Origin: Thermocaproicibacter sp002410755
GTDB taxonomy: Bacteria; Bacillota; Clostridia; Oscillospirales; Acutalibacteraceae
DNA length: 45,686 nt
Direction: 5' to 3'
Assembly: GCA_036839715.1 (NCBI GenBank)
Contig: DAITDU010000013.1
Coordinates: 1 to 45,686 of the forward strand
Shown here: piece after piece, positions 16,133 through 24,999 of the stretch
How positions within the stretch are numbered: position 1 is the stretch's first letter
How the letters are laid out: each line of letters starts with the position of its first letter
Notes under the pieces: model-generated
Told to the model about the DNA's origin: nothing
The model's database searches: none
The model's input: the letters and a program-made list of their open reading frames with translations, nothing else
Program-made: the position numbers and the translations under genes

Positions 16133-16188
16133 GATATAGCCCTCCATCATCAGGACTCTGTTCTTCCGCTGATCGAACAGGCTATATC
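16133..16188 (-). promoter_or_regulatory. leader hairpin masking the microprotein ribosome site
   Basis: In the minus-strand RNA, GGAUAUAGCC pairs with the stretch GGCUAUAUC that sits directly between the ribosome site and the AUG (9-bp perfect repeat, plus positions 16180-16188 and 16133-16141). A nested CUGUUC/GAACAG (16175-16180, 16158-16163) could extend the fold. Such a fold would partly occlude translation initiation. It matches no riboswitch consensus I know. Confidence 0.5.
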
Positions 16189-16249
16189 CGCTCCGCTAAA
16201 TAAGGAATAATCCCGCAAACCCGGTTTTTACCAATTTTAGATGGACAGG

Positions 16250-16885
16250 CTAAACGACCGCAATTCTGCGGTTAAGAGCATCCAGAGTCGCCTTAACGAC
16301 CGCAGTCTCCACATCGTCACTGGAAAAAGCACTTCCAATCAGATGCTCCGCCCGGTTTTCCCCTTTTGCAAGGACACAGACAGAAAGCGCTTTTTCTCCA
16401 CCAAGCTCAAAGGCCTTGACATCTACAGCAGAAAGCTGAACTTTACCGTCTATGTAGTTGCTTACCGCCTCCAAGGTTGCCTGACAGATAATCCGGCCAA
16501 TTTCAAGGTCATCATTTAAGCCAGCCGCGCTTCCGGAAAACAAATGCTCCCCATCGTTTAGCTTTACTGTCACGCTGGAATGCTCTTTGTTTTTGATGCA
16601 GCTTATTTCATCAAATACCAGGCGCCCGCGTTTGTTATTTTTCTTCTGAGCTGGAATTTGCGCAATACTGATGATTTTGTAATCAATTTCAATACCGTAA
16701 CGGGCCGCAATCGCCGACTGAATATCACGGGCAATCCGCTTTGGCGCTCTGCTGTCATCTGCAAGAACATGGATTTCGGATAGGACTCCATCCGAATAAA
16801 TGACACTGGCATTCAGCACACCGGGAAGCTGAAGGATCAGTTTCTCATACTCTTTTGACGGCTCCCTCTGATTGCTGTCCACCAT
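16250..16885 (-). CDS. conserved-looking soluble protein of unknown function, possibly ACT-like
   Basis: 211 residues, no membrane segment or signal. The N-terminal third (LQLPGVLNASVIYSDGVLSE; HVLADDSRAPKRIARDIQS) has an alternation of strands and helices like a ferredoxin-type or ACT regulatory fold. A basic linker (AQKKNNKRGR) precedes a second region (VTVKLNDGEHLFSGSAAGL; DDLEIGRIICQATLEAVSNY) that again looks like a strand-helix ligand domain. I do not recognise a named family with confidence. It lies about 120 bases upstream of the microprotein, HD-GYP and DUF5317 genes on the same strand and may belong to the same unit. GGAGG lies 11 bases ahead of the ATG. Confidence 0.78.
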   Translation of the reverse strand: MVDSNQREPSKEYEKLILQLPGVLNASVIYSDGVLSEIHVLADDSRAPKRIARDIQSAIAARYGIEIDYKIISIAQIPAQKKNNKRGRLVFDEISCIKNKEHSSVTVKLNDGEHLFSGSAAGLNDDLEIGRIICQATLEAVSNYIDGKVQLSAVDVKAFELGGEKALSVCVLAKGENRAEHLIGSAFSSDDVETAVVKATLDALNRRIAVV

Positions 16886-17094
16886 AATGTAAGCGACCTC
16901 CCGGTTTCTTTAATTTTAAAAGCGGCATTGCCAAAATATAATACTTCAATTAACAGGGAGTTGGCAACTATTGCTATTGATATTATAACCGATTAACGAC
17001 ATCTTGCAATGTTTTTTATTCAGTTTACATGCAATTCATTGAGAAAACTATTTCATCTATCTATCAATAATTTGATGGGAAGAATCCTTCTGCA

Positions 17095-19413
17095 TCAGGT
17101 TTCTTCGTTTTTCTTCTTGTGGGAAAATCTATATTCTCCTGGTGTCATATTTTCATATTTTTTAAAGAGCCTAAATATACCAAGCTCATTCACATAACCG
17201 AGCTGCATGGAAATTTTGTTGATTGAAAGGTCAGTATTCACGAGCATCTCTTGCGCACGATTCAGTTTCTGCTTTGAAATATATTCTTTAATATTCTCTT
17301 TTTTATACCGTTTGAAAATATTGGAAATATATTGGGGTGTAACCTTAAAACGATCCGAAAGAGTATTTAAGTCCAGAGAGTTACTTTCAATATTGGAATC
17401 AATATAGGAAACAATTTCATTTAGCAGGAGTTCCGTCTTACTGACAGTCTTATCCTGCGCTTCATGGGCAATGAGATCTATGTATTTTAAGCAACAGTCT
17501 TCGCTTGCTTTCAGAGTCGCCGTCTTCTCCGATTTGCCTTCTGGTTTCAGCAGCCCAACTGACGCTTTTCCCTCCTTTGCAAGGACTGCATTCATAGAAC
17601 GCGTTAAAACGGAAGCAATTGCGTTTATCATTCCTCGGTTAATTTGGCTGCGGGAACCAGGAAAACAACTCTCATTGATTTTGAAGACATTTTCAAGGAG
17701 TTCTTTACTCTCATGGTAATTGCCATTTTTCAGTAGGTTAACAAGCTGATATTCTATTTCCGTTGGGAAAAAATAGTCAGAACTATCATCCCGGACATCT
17801 GAAAAACTAACAATAGCAGTAGATTTTTTCTTTTCATTTTCAAGCGCTTTTTTCATTTCATCATAGCATTTCGGAAGATTCCGGTAGCCGCTATGCTGTT
17901 GGCTTATGCCCCAAACAGCACCAAGCTGAAAATTGTCTTTGGTAAAACCATCTAATGCTTTCACACATTTCCGCATATTTTCTTCGGCATCCTCGGGCAT
18001 TCCCTGTTCCCGTGAAATAAGAAGGAAAAAGGACTGGTTACAGTCTATGTCAAGATAAAAGCATTGAAAGTACCGTCCAAGCAATTCACCGCCAACATTC
18101 TGCATAATAACGCGCGCAAGTGAGTAATTCACATCTGGGAATTTTGTCTTTTCCTGAAAGAATGGACTTTCGAGGTCAAATTCAAGTCCAACCGCTGAAA
18201 AGTCTTCCGACACTAACTCAATTCCCAAAGAGCGAAGGCGTTCTGGGGCTTCCTCATAGTCAGTCTCAAGGCCACGTGCAAGAGAAAGAAGGTACGCACG
18301 TGTTAAAACCGGCCGCTGCTCTTCCAACATGTGGCTCAGTTCCTGGTCTGTGCTAAATTTCTCCAAGAGGGTATTCTTAATGGCATTTGGCTCATCACTG
18401 GCTGTTGCACCACTTTTCCCATTGGTATATTTTATAATCATGTCACTAATTTCGCGCATCGGCCGGCTGTTACGCTTCGCAAGCAAATGACCAACTAACA
18501 GTCCAATCGCAAGATAAACGGCAAAAATGGCAGCACAGGTTATGGCAAAGCGAATGTTGTCATGAAAATAAATATTTTTGCTTGATACGAGGACATATTT
18601 CCAGCCGTTCAGGGTGGAACATGATGTCATTACAACCATCTGTTTCCCGGAACGGTTAAATTCAAAAATATCCTTATTTAAGTCAATCCCCTTTTTTAGT
18701 ACTTCAGAAGGCACCGGTGCACCAGTAGAAGATAATACTAGCCCTTTATTTTCATTAAACACATAAACGTCGGAGAAAGTTGATTCACTGATCTGGGAAA
18801 TCTGGCTTGCAATATCTTTTACATCTAAAAATATAATAATTTGTCCGAGAGGTTGTCCAGAATATGGAAAGGTCTGAATATAAGGGAGGACATCGGAAGT
18901 ATTTTCTTGCTCAGACTGCAAACGCAGCAGTGGCCCCGTGGATTTTAGATGGTATCCGGTCAAATATCTAAGCCAAAATTCCTTGTAACTGATATCAAGG
19001 GGCTTATACATATATTCAAAATACTTAGGCGCACGCATCGACACCCCACCGGCAATAACTTCATCAAGGCCTGAAAAATAGACGCAGCAATTAATTAAAT
19101 AATCCGGCTTATAAGAACTTTGAATGTCAGAAGATAGCGCTTGCCGTGTGTAATCGTTGTTTGCTGTTGCAATTCGCATTAATTTATCATCCGCTATCAG
19201 TTCATCACGCAAACTGTCGGCATATTGAATCCGCTCGTCAACACTGTCACGGAGTTGTGTTACAAGTGCAGTCTTAGATTTCTCGGTCTGTTTCAAGATG
19301 GAATCGTTGATTCTGGCATAAAGCACAAAAATACTGGAAATTGCTATAGCAAACAGCAAAAGGTAAGAATGAAAAAGTGCATGATACAGGCTGCCTTTTT
19401 CCTTTGTTTTCAA
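17095..19413 (-). CDS. membrane-anchored AraC-family sensor/regulator (YesN-like)
   Basis: 772 residues. A transmembrane helix near residues 12-30 (YLLLFAIAISSIFVLYA), an extracellular Cache-like sensor of about 250 residues, and a second helix near 285-305 (FAITCAAIFAVYLAIGLLVG) are followed by a cytoplasmic linker and two C-terminal AraC helix-turn-helix motifs (LDLNTLSDRFKVTPQYISNI; LSINKISMQLGYVNELGIFR). This architecture is typical of regulators that sit beside LplB/YtcP importers and sense an external carbohydrate. It is divergent from such an importer across 1 kb. The start is TTG 19413 with a weak ribosome site; no better in-frame start is near. Its promoter and a 15-bp palindrome are just upstream. 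Confidence 0.9.
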   Translation of the reverse strand: MKTKEKGSLYHALFHSYLLLFAIAISSIFVLYARINDSILKQTEKSKTALVTQLRDSVDERIQYADSLRDELIADDKLMRIATANNDYTRQALSSDIQSSYKPDYLINCCVYFSGLDEVIAGGVSMRAPKYFEYMYKPLDISYKEFWLRYLTGYHLKSTGPLLRLQSEQENTSDVLPYIQTFPYSGQPLGQIIIFLDVKDIASQISQISESTFSDVYVFNENKGLVLSSTGAPVPSEVLKKGIDLNKDIFEFNRSGKQMVVMTSCSTLNGWKYVLVSSKNIYFHDNIRFAITCAAIFAVYLAIGLLVGHLLAKRNSRPMREISDMIIKYTNGKSGATASDEPNAIKNTLLEKFSTDQELSHMLEEQRPVLTRAYLLSLARGLETDYEEAPERLRSLGIELVSEDFSAVGLEFDLESPFFQEKTKFPDVNYSLARVIMQNVGGELLGRYFQCFYLDIDCNQSFFLLISREQGMPEDAEENMRKCVKALDGFTKDNFQLGAVWGISQQHSGYRNLPKCYDEMKKALENEKKKSTAIVSFSDVRDDSSDYFFPTEIEYQLVNLLKNGNYHESKELLENVFKINESCFPGSRSQINRGMINAIASVLTRSMNAVLAKEGKASVGLLKPEGKSEKTATLKASEDCCLKYIDLIAHEAQDKTVSKTELLLNEIVSYIDSNIESNSLDLNTLSDRFKVTPQYISNIFKRYKKENIKEYISKQKLNRAQEMLVNTDLSINKISMQLGYVNELGIFRLFKKYENMTPGEYRFSHKKKNEET

Positions 19414-19460
19414 TTTGCCACACTACTTTCTTTAAAATCGACTTCAATTTTGTTCATATG

Positions 19461-19475
19461 TACAATATTATTGTA
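19461..19475. promoter_or_regulatory. palindrome at the start site of the sensor/regulator gene
   Basis: TACAATA-T-TATTGTA is a perfect 7-bp inverted repeat with a single central base. It sits just downstream of the -10 box of the sensor gene, where a bound protein would block initiation. A candidate operator; the binding protein is unknown. Confidence 0.45.
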
Positions 19476-19480
19476 TTTAC

Positions 19481-19509
19481 ATTATATTCGTTTTTTAAAG
19501 TTCCTTCAA
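19481..19509 (-). promoter_or_regulatory. promoter of the AraC-type sensor gene
   Basis: On the minus strand, TTGAAG (19504-19509), a 17-base spacer and a perfect TATAAT (19481-19486) lie about 68 bases before the start codon. Confidence 0.7.
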
Positions 19510-20418
19510 CCCTAAAGTGAAAAGGATTAACATCAGCAGCTTCATAAATTAAAATAAATCAAAACGCTTTAATTATCACAATTACCGGAATGAAACTTCT
19601 CGCTACGATTAAAATATTTTTTAGTTTTACATAAATGTCTGGATTTCCAATTTGTATGTTTGACCTGTTTTTACAACAGCGAAAAAGTAACCTCAAATCA
19701 TGCATTATAATTGGTATTTGTCAATCGCGCTCATATTAGGTCCGGCAATATGCATATAATTTAACCAGATTTTTATGTGGTAATGACGTATGATTCCGCA
19801 AAATAGTTAAATTTTAAGCTATTTAAATTACATACTCAATACCATAGCGAATATGCTTATTTGAATATCAGTAAATACTTTACTTACTTCCCCCGGAAAA
19901 AATCTTAAATCTATTTTTCTGCTTTTACCTCTTATCGTTTTTAAATATATGGAAGCTTAATTTGAATGTTGTGTCATTAAGAGGATTTTATTAGAACTGC
20001 GTTCTGTAATTTCAGCAATTTTAGCAAAACAATTTTAGAATTTACTATCAGTATTTAATATTGCTATCAAAATTAAAAGTCCTCTCGGCTTTATTTTTCT
20101 CATTATTTTGGAATTATTAGGGCTTTATCAAGCAACTTTAGCCATCAGAAAATTTATAGTGCTGTCTAGTGCTGTCAATACGCTGAATGAGTTCAAGTGC
20201 TTTATCCATAATTCTAATTTCAATGTAAGTTTTTATTTAAATTTGATAATGAACATGTAAAAGTGACAATTTAAAGTTCCTGCAAATGGATTTATAATAC
20301 ATATTAGCTTAATTCAATTCACCTTGGTAACTGCTTGCAAGACAGAGCCGGAGATTTCCGTTTGCCGCATGGTAGCGGGGTTATCCATCAATATTTTTAG
20401 GTAAGGGACGATTATGAT
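19510..20418. other. long AT-rich intergenic region between the sensor and the importer
   Basis: About 0.9 kb without a convincing gene on either strand; all frames are full of stops. It holds a cre-like site, an 8-bp tandem GTGCTGTC (20159-20166 and 20169-20176), and a TATAAT at 20293-20298 with only a poor -35 that may serve the importer operon, giving a leader of about 115 bases. Its length suggests multiple regulator sites or decayed sequence. Confidence 0.6.
19559..19572. promoter_or_regulatory. possible catabolite-responsive element (cre)
   Basis: TCAAAACGCTTTAA matches the CcpA cre pattern (TGWAANCGNTNWCA) at the core AAAACGCTTT but misses the outer G and C. It lies upstream of the sensor promoter and importer operon, where carbon repression would make sense. 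Confidence 0.35.
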
Positions 20419-21384
20419 ATGTTGAGAAAAAAGAAATCGGAAGCTCCGGTGGGAGCAGCCATTGCCGTCAGACATCAATCCAGTAGGCGAAAATTGATGA
20501 AGCGCAACTGGGAACTTTACTTGTTTATCCTTCCAGCAACGCTTTATTTTGCGCTTTTCTGCTACTGGCCAATGTATGGCGTAATTATTGCTTTTAAGCG
20601 TTACAATATCGGTACCGGTATTCTGCAAAGTCCTTGGGTCCATCCGTGGTACCATTACTTTAAAATGTTTTTTGATTCGGCATGGTTCACCACAACTGTT
20701 AAGAACACATTAGTTTTGTCTCTTTACGGCTTTGTTGTCAGCAATATTCTACCGCTACTTCTTGCTCTTATGGTTAACGAAGTACAGAATATGGTGTTTA
20801 AGAAGACTGTTCAGACAATTACATATCTTCCTTATTTTATTTCGGAAGTTGTGCTCGTTGGTCTGATCGATCTGATGTTTGCAGACAAAGGTGTTGTCAA
20901 TCATATGGTTACGGCATGCGGCGGCACTGCAACGCAGTTTCTGTCAAGTGATGTGGCTTTTCCACATTTGTATGTTTGGTCCGGTGAGTGGGTCGGAACA
21001 GGTTATGGTGCTATTATTTACTTCGCTGCCCTTTCAAACGTCAACCCTGAGTTGTATGAGGCGGCCGTCATTGACGGGGCCAACCGTTTTCAGCGTATTA
21101 TCCACGTAACCATGCCTGCCGTTATTCCGACTTTCGTAATGCTGCTGATTCTCGGTGCCGGAAGCATTATGAGTGTCAGCTATACAAAGGTTCTTTTGAT
21201 GCAGACTACCACCAACCTAGAGGTTTCGGAAGTCATCAATACCTATGTTTATAAAACAGGTATCCTCCATACCCAGTACAGTTTGTCCACCGCAGTAGGG
21301 CTTTTCAACAATGTTATTAACCTGATCTTACTTATAATTGTCAATAAGATTTCAAAAACTGTAAGCGATATTGCGCTCTGGTAA
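20419..21384 (+). CDS. carbohydrate ABC transporter permease, LplB type
   Basis: 321 residues with six hydrophobic segments. After a basic N-terminus comes the LplB-type opening WELYLFILPATLYFALFCYW. The binding-protein-dependent permease EAA loop is ELYEAAVIDGANRFQRIIHV near residue 215, followed by TMPAVIPTFVMLLIL. It forms the importer channel with the next gene product in the cytoplasmic membrane and is related to permeases for uronide oligosaccharides and similar ligands. The ATG follows AAGGGA by 10 bases. It is the first gene of the importer operon. As usual for this group, no ATPase gene is present; a shared MsmK-like ATPase elsewhere is assumed. Confidence 0.93.
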   Translation: MLRKKKSEAPVGAAIAVRHQSSRRKLMKRNWELYLFILPATLYFALFCYWPMYGVIIAFKRYNIGTGILQSPWVHPWYHYFKMFFDSAWFTTTVKNTLVLSLYGFVVSNILPLLLALMVNEVQNMVFKKTVQTITYLPYFISEVVLVGLIDLMFADKGVVNHMVTACGGTATQFLSSDVAFPHLYVWSGEWVGTGYGAIIYFAALSNVNPELYEAAVIDGANRFQRIIHVTMPAVIPTFVMLLILGAGSIMSVSYTKVLLMQTTTNLEVSEVINTYVYKTGILHTQYSLSTAVGLFNNVINLILLIIVNKISKTVSDIALW

Positions 21385-21399
21385 GGGGGATATATAAAA

Positions 21400-22305
21400 A
21401 TGGGAATAAGCATGTATGATACGAAGGGTGACAAGGTTTTCAAAGCCGTTGACATCTTTCTGCTAATAATTATTACATTACTGTGTGCCTATCCGATGTG
21501 GTTTGTGTTGATTGCCGCCGTTAGCAACCCTGACCTTGTGCAAAACGGTCAGGTTATGTTTTTACCAAAGGATTTTACCTGGGATGGCTATCAGGCCGTT
21601 TTCCAAAATAATGATATTCTCATTGGCTACCGCAATACTATTATTTATACCGTTTTCGGCACTCTTCTTGATTTGGTCGTTACCTTGCCTGCCGCATATG
21701 CACTTTCGCGTCATGATTTTGTCGGTCGTAATATTTTTACTGTTATTTTCACGATTACGATGTTTTTCAGCGGTGGCATGATCCCAGGTTACTTGGTTGT
21801 CCAAAGAATGCATCTTATCAATAACCCGCTGGTTATGATTATTATTGGCGCTACCGGAATGTACGATATCATCCTGTGCCGCACATTTTTTCAGAGCAGC
21901 ATTCCAAGTGAGCTGACTGATGCCGCACAGATCGACGGCTGTAGTAACACGCAGTTGTTTGTAAAAGTCATTCTTCCTCTTTCCAAGCCGATTGTTGCCG
22001 TTATGACTTTATTCTTTGCCATCAGCCATTGGAACAACTACTTTACCGCAATGTTGTACTTGAACAAACCGGATTTAAGACCTCTGCAACTGGTATTGCA
22101 GGAGATTTTAATTCAAAGCGATATGATGGCACAGTTAATTCAAAACCAGAGTGTTGATCCCGCAACGGCCGCGAAAATTGAGCGCACCAAACAGTTGGTT
22201 CGCTACGCTTCCATTGTTGTTTCTTCACTGCCAGTCATGTGCCTCTACCCACTGATACAGAAATACTTTGTCAAGGGCATTATGATTGGTTCCATCAAAG
22301 GTTAA
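21400..22305 (+). CDS. carbohydrate ABC transporter permease, YtcP/LplC type
   Basis: 301 residues with six hydrophobic segments, starting MYDTKGDKVFKAVDIFLLII and the typical CAYPMWFVLIAAVSNPD. The EAA-like loop SELTDAAQIDGCSNTQLFVK, near residue 175, contacts the ATPase, and the end is YFVKGIMIGSIKG, the standard YtcP C-terminus. It pairs with the LplB-type permease 15 bases upstream. AAGGGGGA precedes the ATG. The pair plus the following lipoprotein form one importer. Confidence 0.93.
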   Translation: MGISMYDTKGDKVFKAVDIFLLIIITLLCAYPMWFVLIAAVSNPDLVQNGQVMFLPKDFTWDGYQAVFQNNDILIGYRNTIIYTVFGTLLDLVVTLPAAYALSRHDFVGRNIFTVIFTITMFFSGGMIPGYLVVQRMHLINNPLVMIIIGATGMYDIILCRTFFQSSIPSELTDAAQIDGCSNTQLFVKVILPLSKPIVAVMTLFFAISHWNNYFTAMLYLNKPDLRPLQLVLQEILIQSDMMAQLIQNQSVDPATAAKIERTKQLVRYASIVVSSLPVMCLYPLIQKYFVKGIMIGSIKG

Positions 22306-22329
22306 TGTTTTTGCTTTCCACTTAGATGG

Positions 22330-22360
22330 ATCTTAAATTTGCCGAATAGGCTTTTAAGAT
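22330..22360 (+). repeat. intercistronic hairpin between permease and binding-protein genes
   Basis: ATCTTAAA (22330-22337) pairs with TTTAAGAT (22353-22360), with an inner GCC/GGC. No T-run follows. Such hairpins commonly protect or process mRNA so that the binding protein is made in excess of the permeases. Confidence 0.5.
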
Positions 22361-22384
22361 AAAATTTGAAAAGGGGGACTTGTT

Positions 22385-24040
22385 ATGAAATTTAAGAGAG
22401 CAGGTGCTCTCATCCTCAGCGCGGTTGTGCTCGCAAGTGCATTTGCCGGCTGCGGACCAAGCAAACCATCCACCTCGTCAGCTGCTTCTACCTCTTCACA
22501 AGCAACGAAGATTCCGGATTACATGAATCCGGTCGGCAAATACCCGATCACCAAAGAGAAGATCACAGTGAATGCTATTGTGCCGCTTAACAGCACCGAG
22601 GCAAAAGATTGGAATTCATTGCTTGCATTCCAACGCCTTGAAAAGATGACCAACATTCATTGGAACTTCGAGTATGTGGACTCTAGCAAGTTTTCTGATC
22701 AGGTCAATATTCGTATGGCCAGTGATGACCTGCCAGAAGTAATTACCGGCGGTACCGATTTGACCGCAACATTTGAAGAGACTTATGGTCCAACCGGAAA
22801 GATCCTCGATCTGACAAACTTGATCCCGACTTACATGCCTTACTTTAGCAAACGTCGTTCGGAAGTTAAGGACATTAAGTATGCCAACACTTCTCTGACG
22901 GGCAAGATTTATGGACTGCCAGACTATACGATTTCCTCTGGCAATATTCCGTCCCTGTCTTTCATGGACAAAAAGACTTTAGACAAAGCCGGCATTACAT
23001 CCATTCCAAAGACAACAGATGAACTGTACACCATGCTGAAGGCTTTCTCCAAGATCGACATCGACGGCAATGGCAAGGTTGACGATATCCCGATGGATAG
23101 CCAGGGAACCGGCACGCTGCGTCAGATTATTCAACCTGCTTTTCAGGGCTATACCGGCGGCAGTGTTTCCGATGAATGGGATATCGATGCCACTGGTAAA
23201 GTCGTCTGGATGCCGTTACAGAAAGGCTTCAAAGAATATCTTGAATTCCTGCATAAGTTGTATTCCGAGAAACTCCTTGATAATGAATTCCTGACAATTA
23301 AATCCGATCAGTTCGCCGCAAAAGTAAAATCCGGTGCTGTTGGTCTCTTTGCGGGCTTTACTCCGACGGGCCTTGCCGGAACTAAGATGGAAAAAGATCC
23401 GCTGGTTGAGCTTCCGGCCCTTACAAGCCCAACAAACTCCAAACAAGTTGCGCAACAGCCAAACTGGATGGCCACAACGGCAGCTGTTCTTACAAAGAGC
23501 TGCAAGCATCCGGAAGCCGTTCTCAGCTGGTTTGACCTGTTCTACCGCAAAGAGGGCGAAGAGGTACAAAACTTCTGCGGCAAGACTTCTCTGCTCGGCT
23601 ATGAGAATGAAAACTGGAAGTATACTGACTCTACCAAGACAAAATATGTATTCATTGACCCAGTTAAGAGCTATGTAGAACTGAATAAACAGATCATGAT
23701 CACCTACGGATGGCCTGCTTACATTGACAACAGTCCTATGCAGGCTGGCGGGTTAATGGAAACAAAGATCTCCCAAAACAAGACGAACTACGCACCGTAT
23801 TACAGGGAGTCTTATCCACTTAAATATGTGCGTTTCACCAATGAAGAAAACGATAGCATTACAACGGCCCAAACTGATCTTGATACTTACCTTAACATGA
23901 TGGAAGGCAAGTTCATCAACGGGCAGGAAAACCTCAGCAATTACGATCAATTTATTTCAAAGTGCAAGCAGCTCAAAGTCGACAATCTTACCAAGACCAT
24001 GCAAACCGCTCTTGATCGTTATGAGAAAGCCGGCAAATAA
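22385..24040 (+). CDS. extracellular solute-binding lipoprotein of the importer
   Basis: 551 residues. A lipoprotein signal peptide (MKFKRAGALILSAVVLASAF with lipobox FAGC, lipid-bearing Cys at residue 23) is followed by a Ser/Thr/Ala-rich linker and a bilobed binding domain of the LplA/LipO type (VNAIVPLNSTEAKDWNSLLA; FSDQVNIRMASDDLPEVITG; LPDYTISSGNIPSLSFMDKK; DIDGNGKVDDIPM with a calcium-like loop). It captures the imported ligand at the outer face of the membrane and gives it to the two permeases. AAAAGGGGG precedes the ATG. It closes the importer transcript, which ends at a good terminator. The ligand cannot be read from the sequence. Confidence 0.93.
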   Translation: MKFKRAGALILSAVVLASAFAGCGPSKPSTSSAASTSSQATKIPDYMNPVGKYPITKEKITVNAIVPLNSTEAKDWNSLLAFQRLEKMTNIHWNFEYVDSSKFSDQVNIRMASDDLPEVITGGTDLTATFEETYGPTGKILDLTNLIPTYMPYFSKRRSEVKDIKYANTSLTGKIYGLPDYTISSGNIPSLSFMDKKTLDKAGITSIPKTTDELYTMLKAFSKIDIDGNGKVDDIPMDSQGTGTLRQIIQPAFQGYTGGSVSDEWDIDATGKVVWMPLQKGFKEYLEFLHKLYSEKLLDNEFLTIKSDQFAAKVKSGAVGLFAGFTPTGLAGTKMEKDPLVELPALTSPTNSKQVAQQPNWMATTAAVLTKSCKHPEAVLSWFDLFYRKEGEEVQNFCGKTSLLGYENENWKYTDSTKTKYVFIDPVKSYVELNKQIMITYGWPAYIDNSPMQAGGLMETKISQNKTNYAPYYRESYPLKYVRFTNEENDSITTAQTDLDTYLNMMEGKFINGQENLSNYDQFISKCKQLKVDNLTKTMQTALDRYEKAGK

Positions 24041-24071
24041 AGCTTAGCAGTTAGAAGGGTCTTTATGAGAG

Positions 24072-24112
24072 GGAGAAAATCCATTGAGTTGGGTTTTCTC
24101 CTTTCCTCTTTT
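24072..24112 (+). terminator. intrinsic terminator after the importer operon
   Basis: GGAGAAAATCC (24072-24082) and GGGTTTTCTCC (24091-24101) form an 11-bp stem with one G-T pair and an 8-base loop, followed by a pyrimidine/T-rich tail. It separates the importer from the downstream catabolic genes. Confidence 0.8.
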
Positions 24113-24249
24113 CTTATGATTTTCTATACATTTTATCCAATTTATCATTATTGTTCCTAATTGATATTTTGATAGTTTGATAAAAGTATTATGATGATAC
24201 AGGAAGATGCAGGCACATTTTTAAGTCTTTATAGAAAGGAGTAAAAATT

Positions 24250-24996
24250 ATGATTTACGATATGCACGCGCATCTTTGGGATGGCCAGTATGATAAAAAC
24301 AAAAAACAAATCATGACCATCTGCGAAAACTACAATGTTTCCAAGATCTTTATCTCCAGCCTAAAGGATGGAGTGGAGCGTCCAACGGAAGAAGATATCA
24401 CACGGCTTAATAATGCGACCTGGCAGTTCATGCGTGAAGAACCCTCTACCATTAGAGGATGGTGCTATGTCAATCCGGCAAACAAAAATGCACTCTCTGT
24501 TCTGCGGCATGGCATTGAAGATTGTGGCATGTCCGGCATGAAACTTTGGATTGCAACATTCTGCGATGATCCCCTTGTTTTTCCCCTTGCCGAGTACTGT
24601 GCAGAGCATCAGGTACCCATTTTAATCCATACCTTTTACAAGGTTGTCGGGCAGCTGAAATATGAATCCCTCGGCACAAATGTTGCCAATCTTGCACGCC
24701 GTTATCCAGAATTAAAAATTCTGATGGCACATTACGGGGCTTCCTGCCTGCGTGAGATTAAGCCAATCGTACCTTATAAAAATGTCAGGGTTGATACTTC
24801 GGGTTCCATTTATCACCGCGATGACATCGACTATCTGAAAAAAATGATTGGTGTCAAGCGCATTATTTTTGGAACAGACATGCCGCTCATCAGTTATCTG
24901 CTTGTCTATGGCCAGATTATGGAAGCAGACCTTACCCAGGAAGAGCGGAAAGCTGTTTTCAGCGGCAATGCCAAGTGTCTGTTGGAAAGGAGCTGA
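24250..24996 (+). CDS. amidohydrolase-2 family metal-dependent hydrolase (active-site complete)
   Basis: This 248-residue TIM-barrel protein has the metal ligands expected for the amidohydrolase-2 (ACMSD/lactonase) family: His6 and His8 in YDMHAHLW, His127 in ILIHTF, His161 in LMAHYG, and Asp210 in IIFGTDMPL. Relatives are sugar-acid lactonases and decarboxylases. A lactonase or amidase role in a sugar pathway would fit, but is inference. GAAAGGAG lies 8 bases before the ATG. It is the first gene of the catabolic operon, which begins after the importer terminator; no clear promoter is seen, although TTGATA boxes occur near 24161-24182. Its stop is 3 bases from the next start. Confidence 0.85.
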   Translation: MIYDMHAHLWDGQYDKNKKQIMTICENYNVSKIFISSLKDGVERPTEEDITRLNNATWQFMREEPSTIRGWCYVNPANKNALSVLRHGIEDCGMSGMKLWIATFCDDPLVFPLAEYCAEHQVPILIHTFYKVVGQLKYESLGTNVANLARRYPELKILMAHYGASCLREIKPIVPYKNVRVDTSGSIYHRDDIDYLKKMIGVKRIIFGTDMPLISYLLVYGQIMEADLTQEERKAVFSGNAKCLLERS

Positions 24997-24999
24997 GCG

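Noticed and set aside
15975..16249. A c-di-GMP riboswitch (GEMM) ahead of the HD-GYP gene
   Set aside because: The leader lacks the conserved GEMM core and tetraloop receptor. Only a simple hairpin at the microprotein start is visible.
20138..20209. A 23-residue minus-strand frame (MDKALELIQRIDSTRQHYKF...) in the long intergenic region
   Set aside because: The peptide looks protein-like, but there is no ribosome site, and stops surround it. It could be a decayed gene fragment; not enough to call.
20419..24040. Missing ATPase of the importer as evidence of a broken transporter
   Set aside because: LplB/YtcP-type importers of this class usually use a shared ATPase encoded elsewhere, so absence here is normal.
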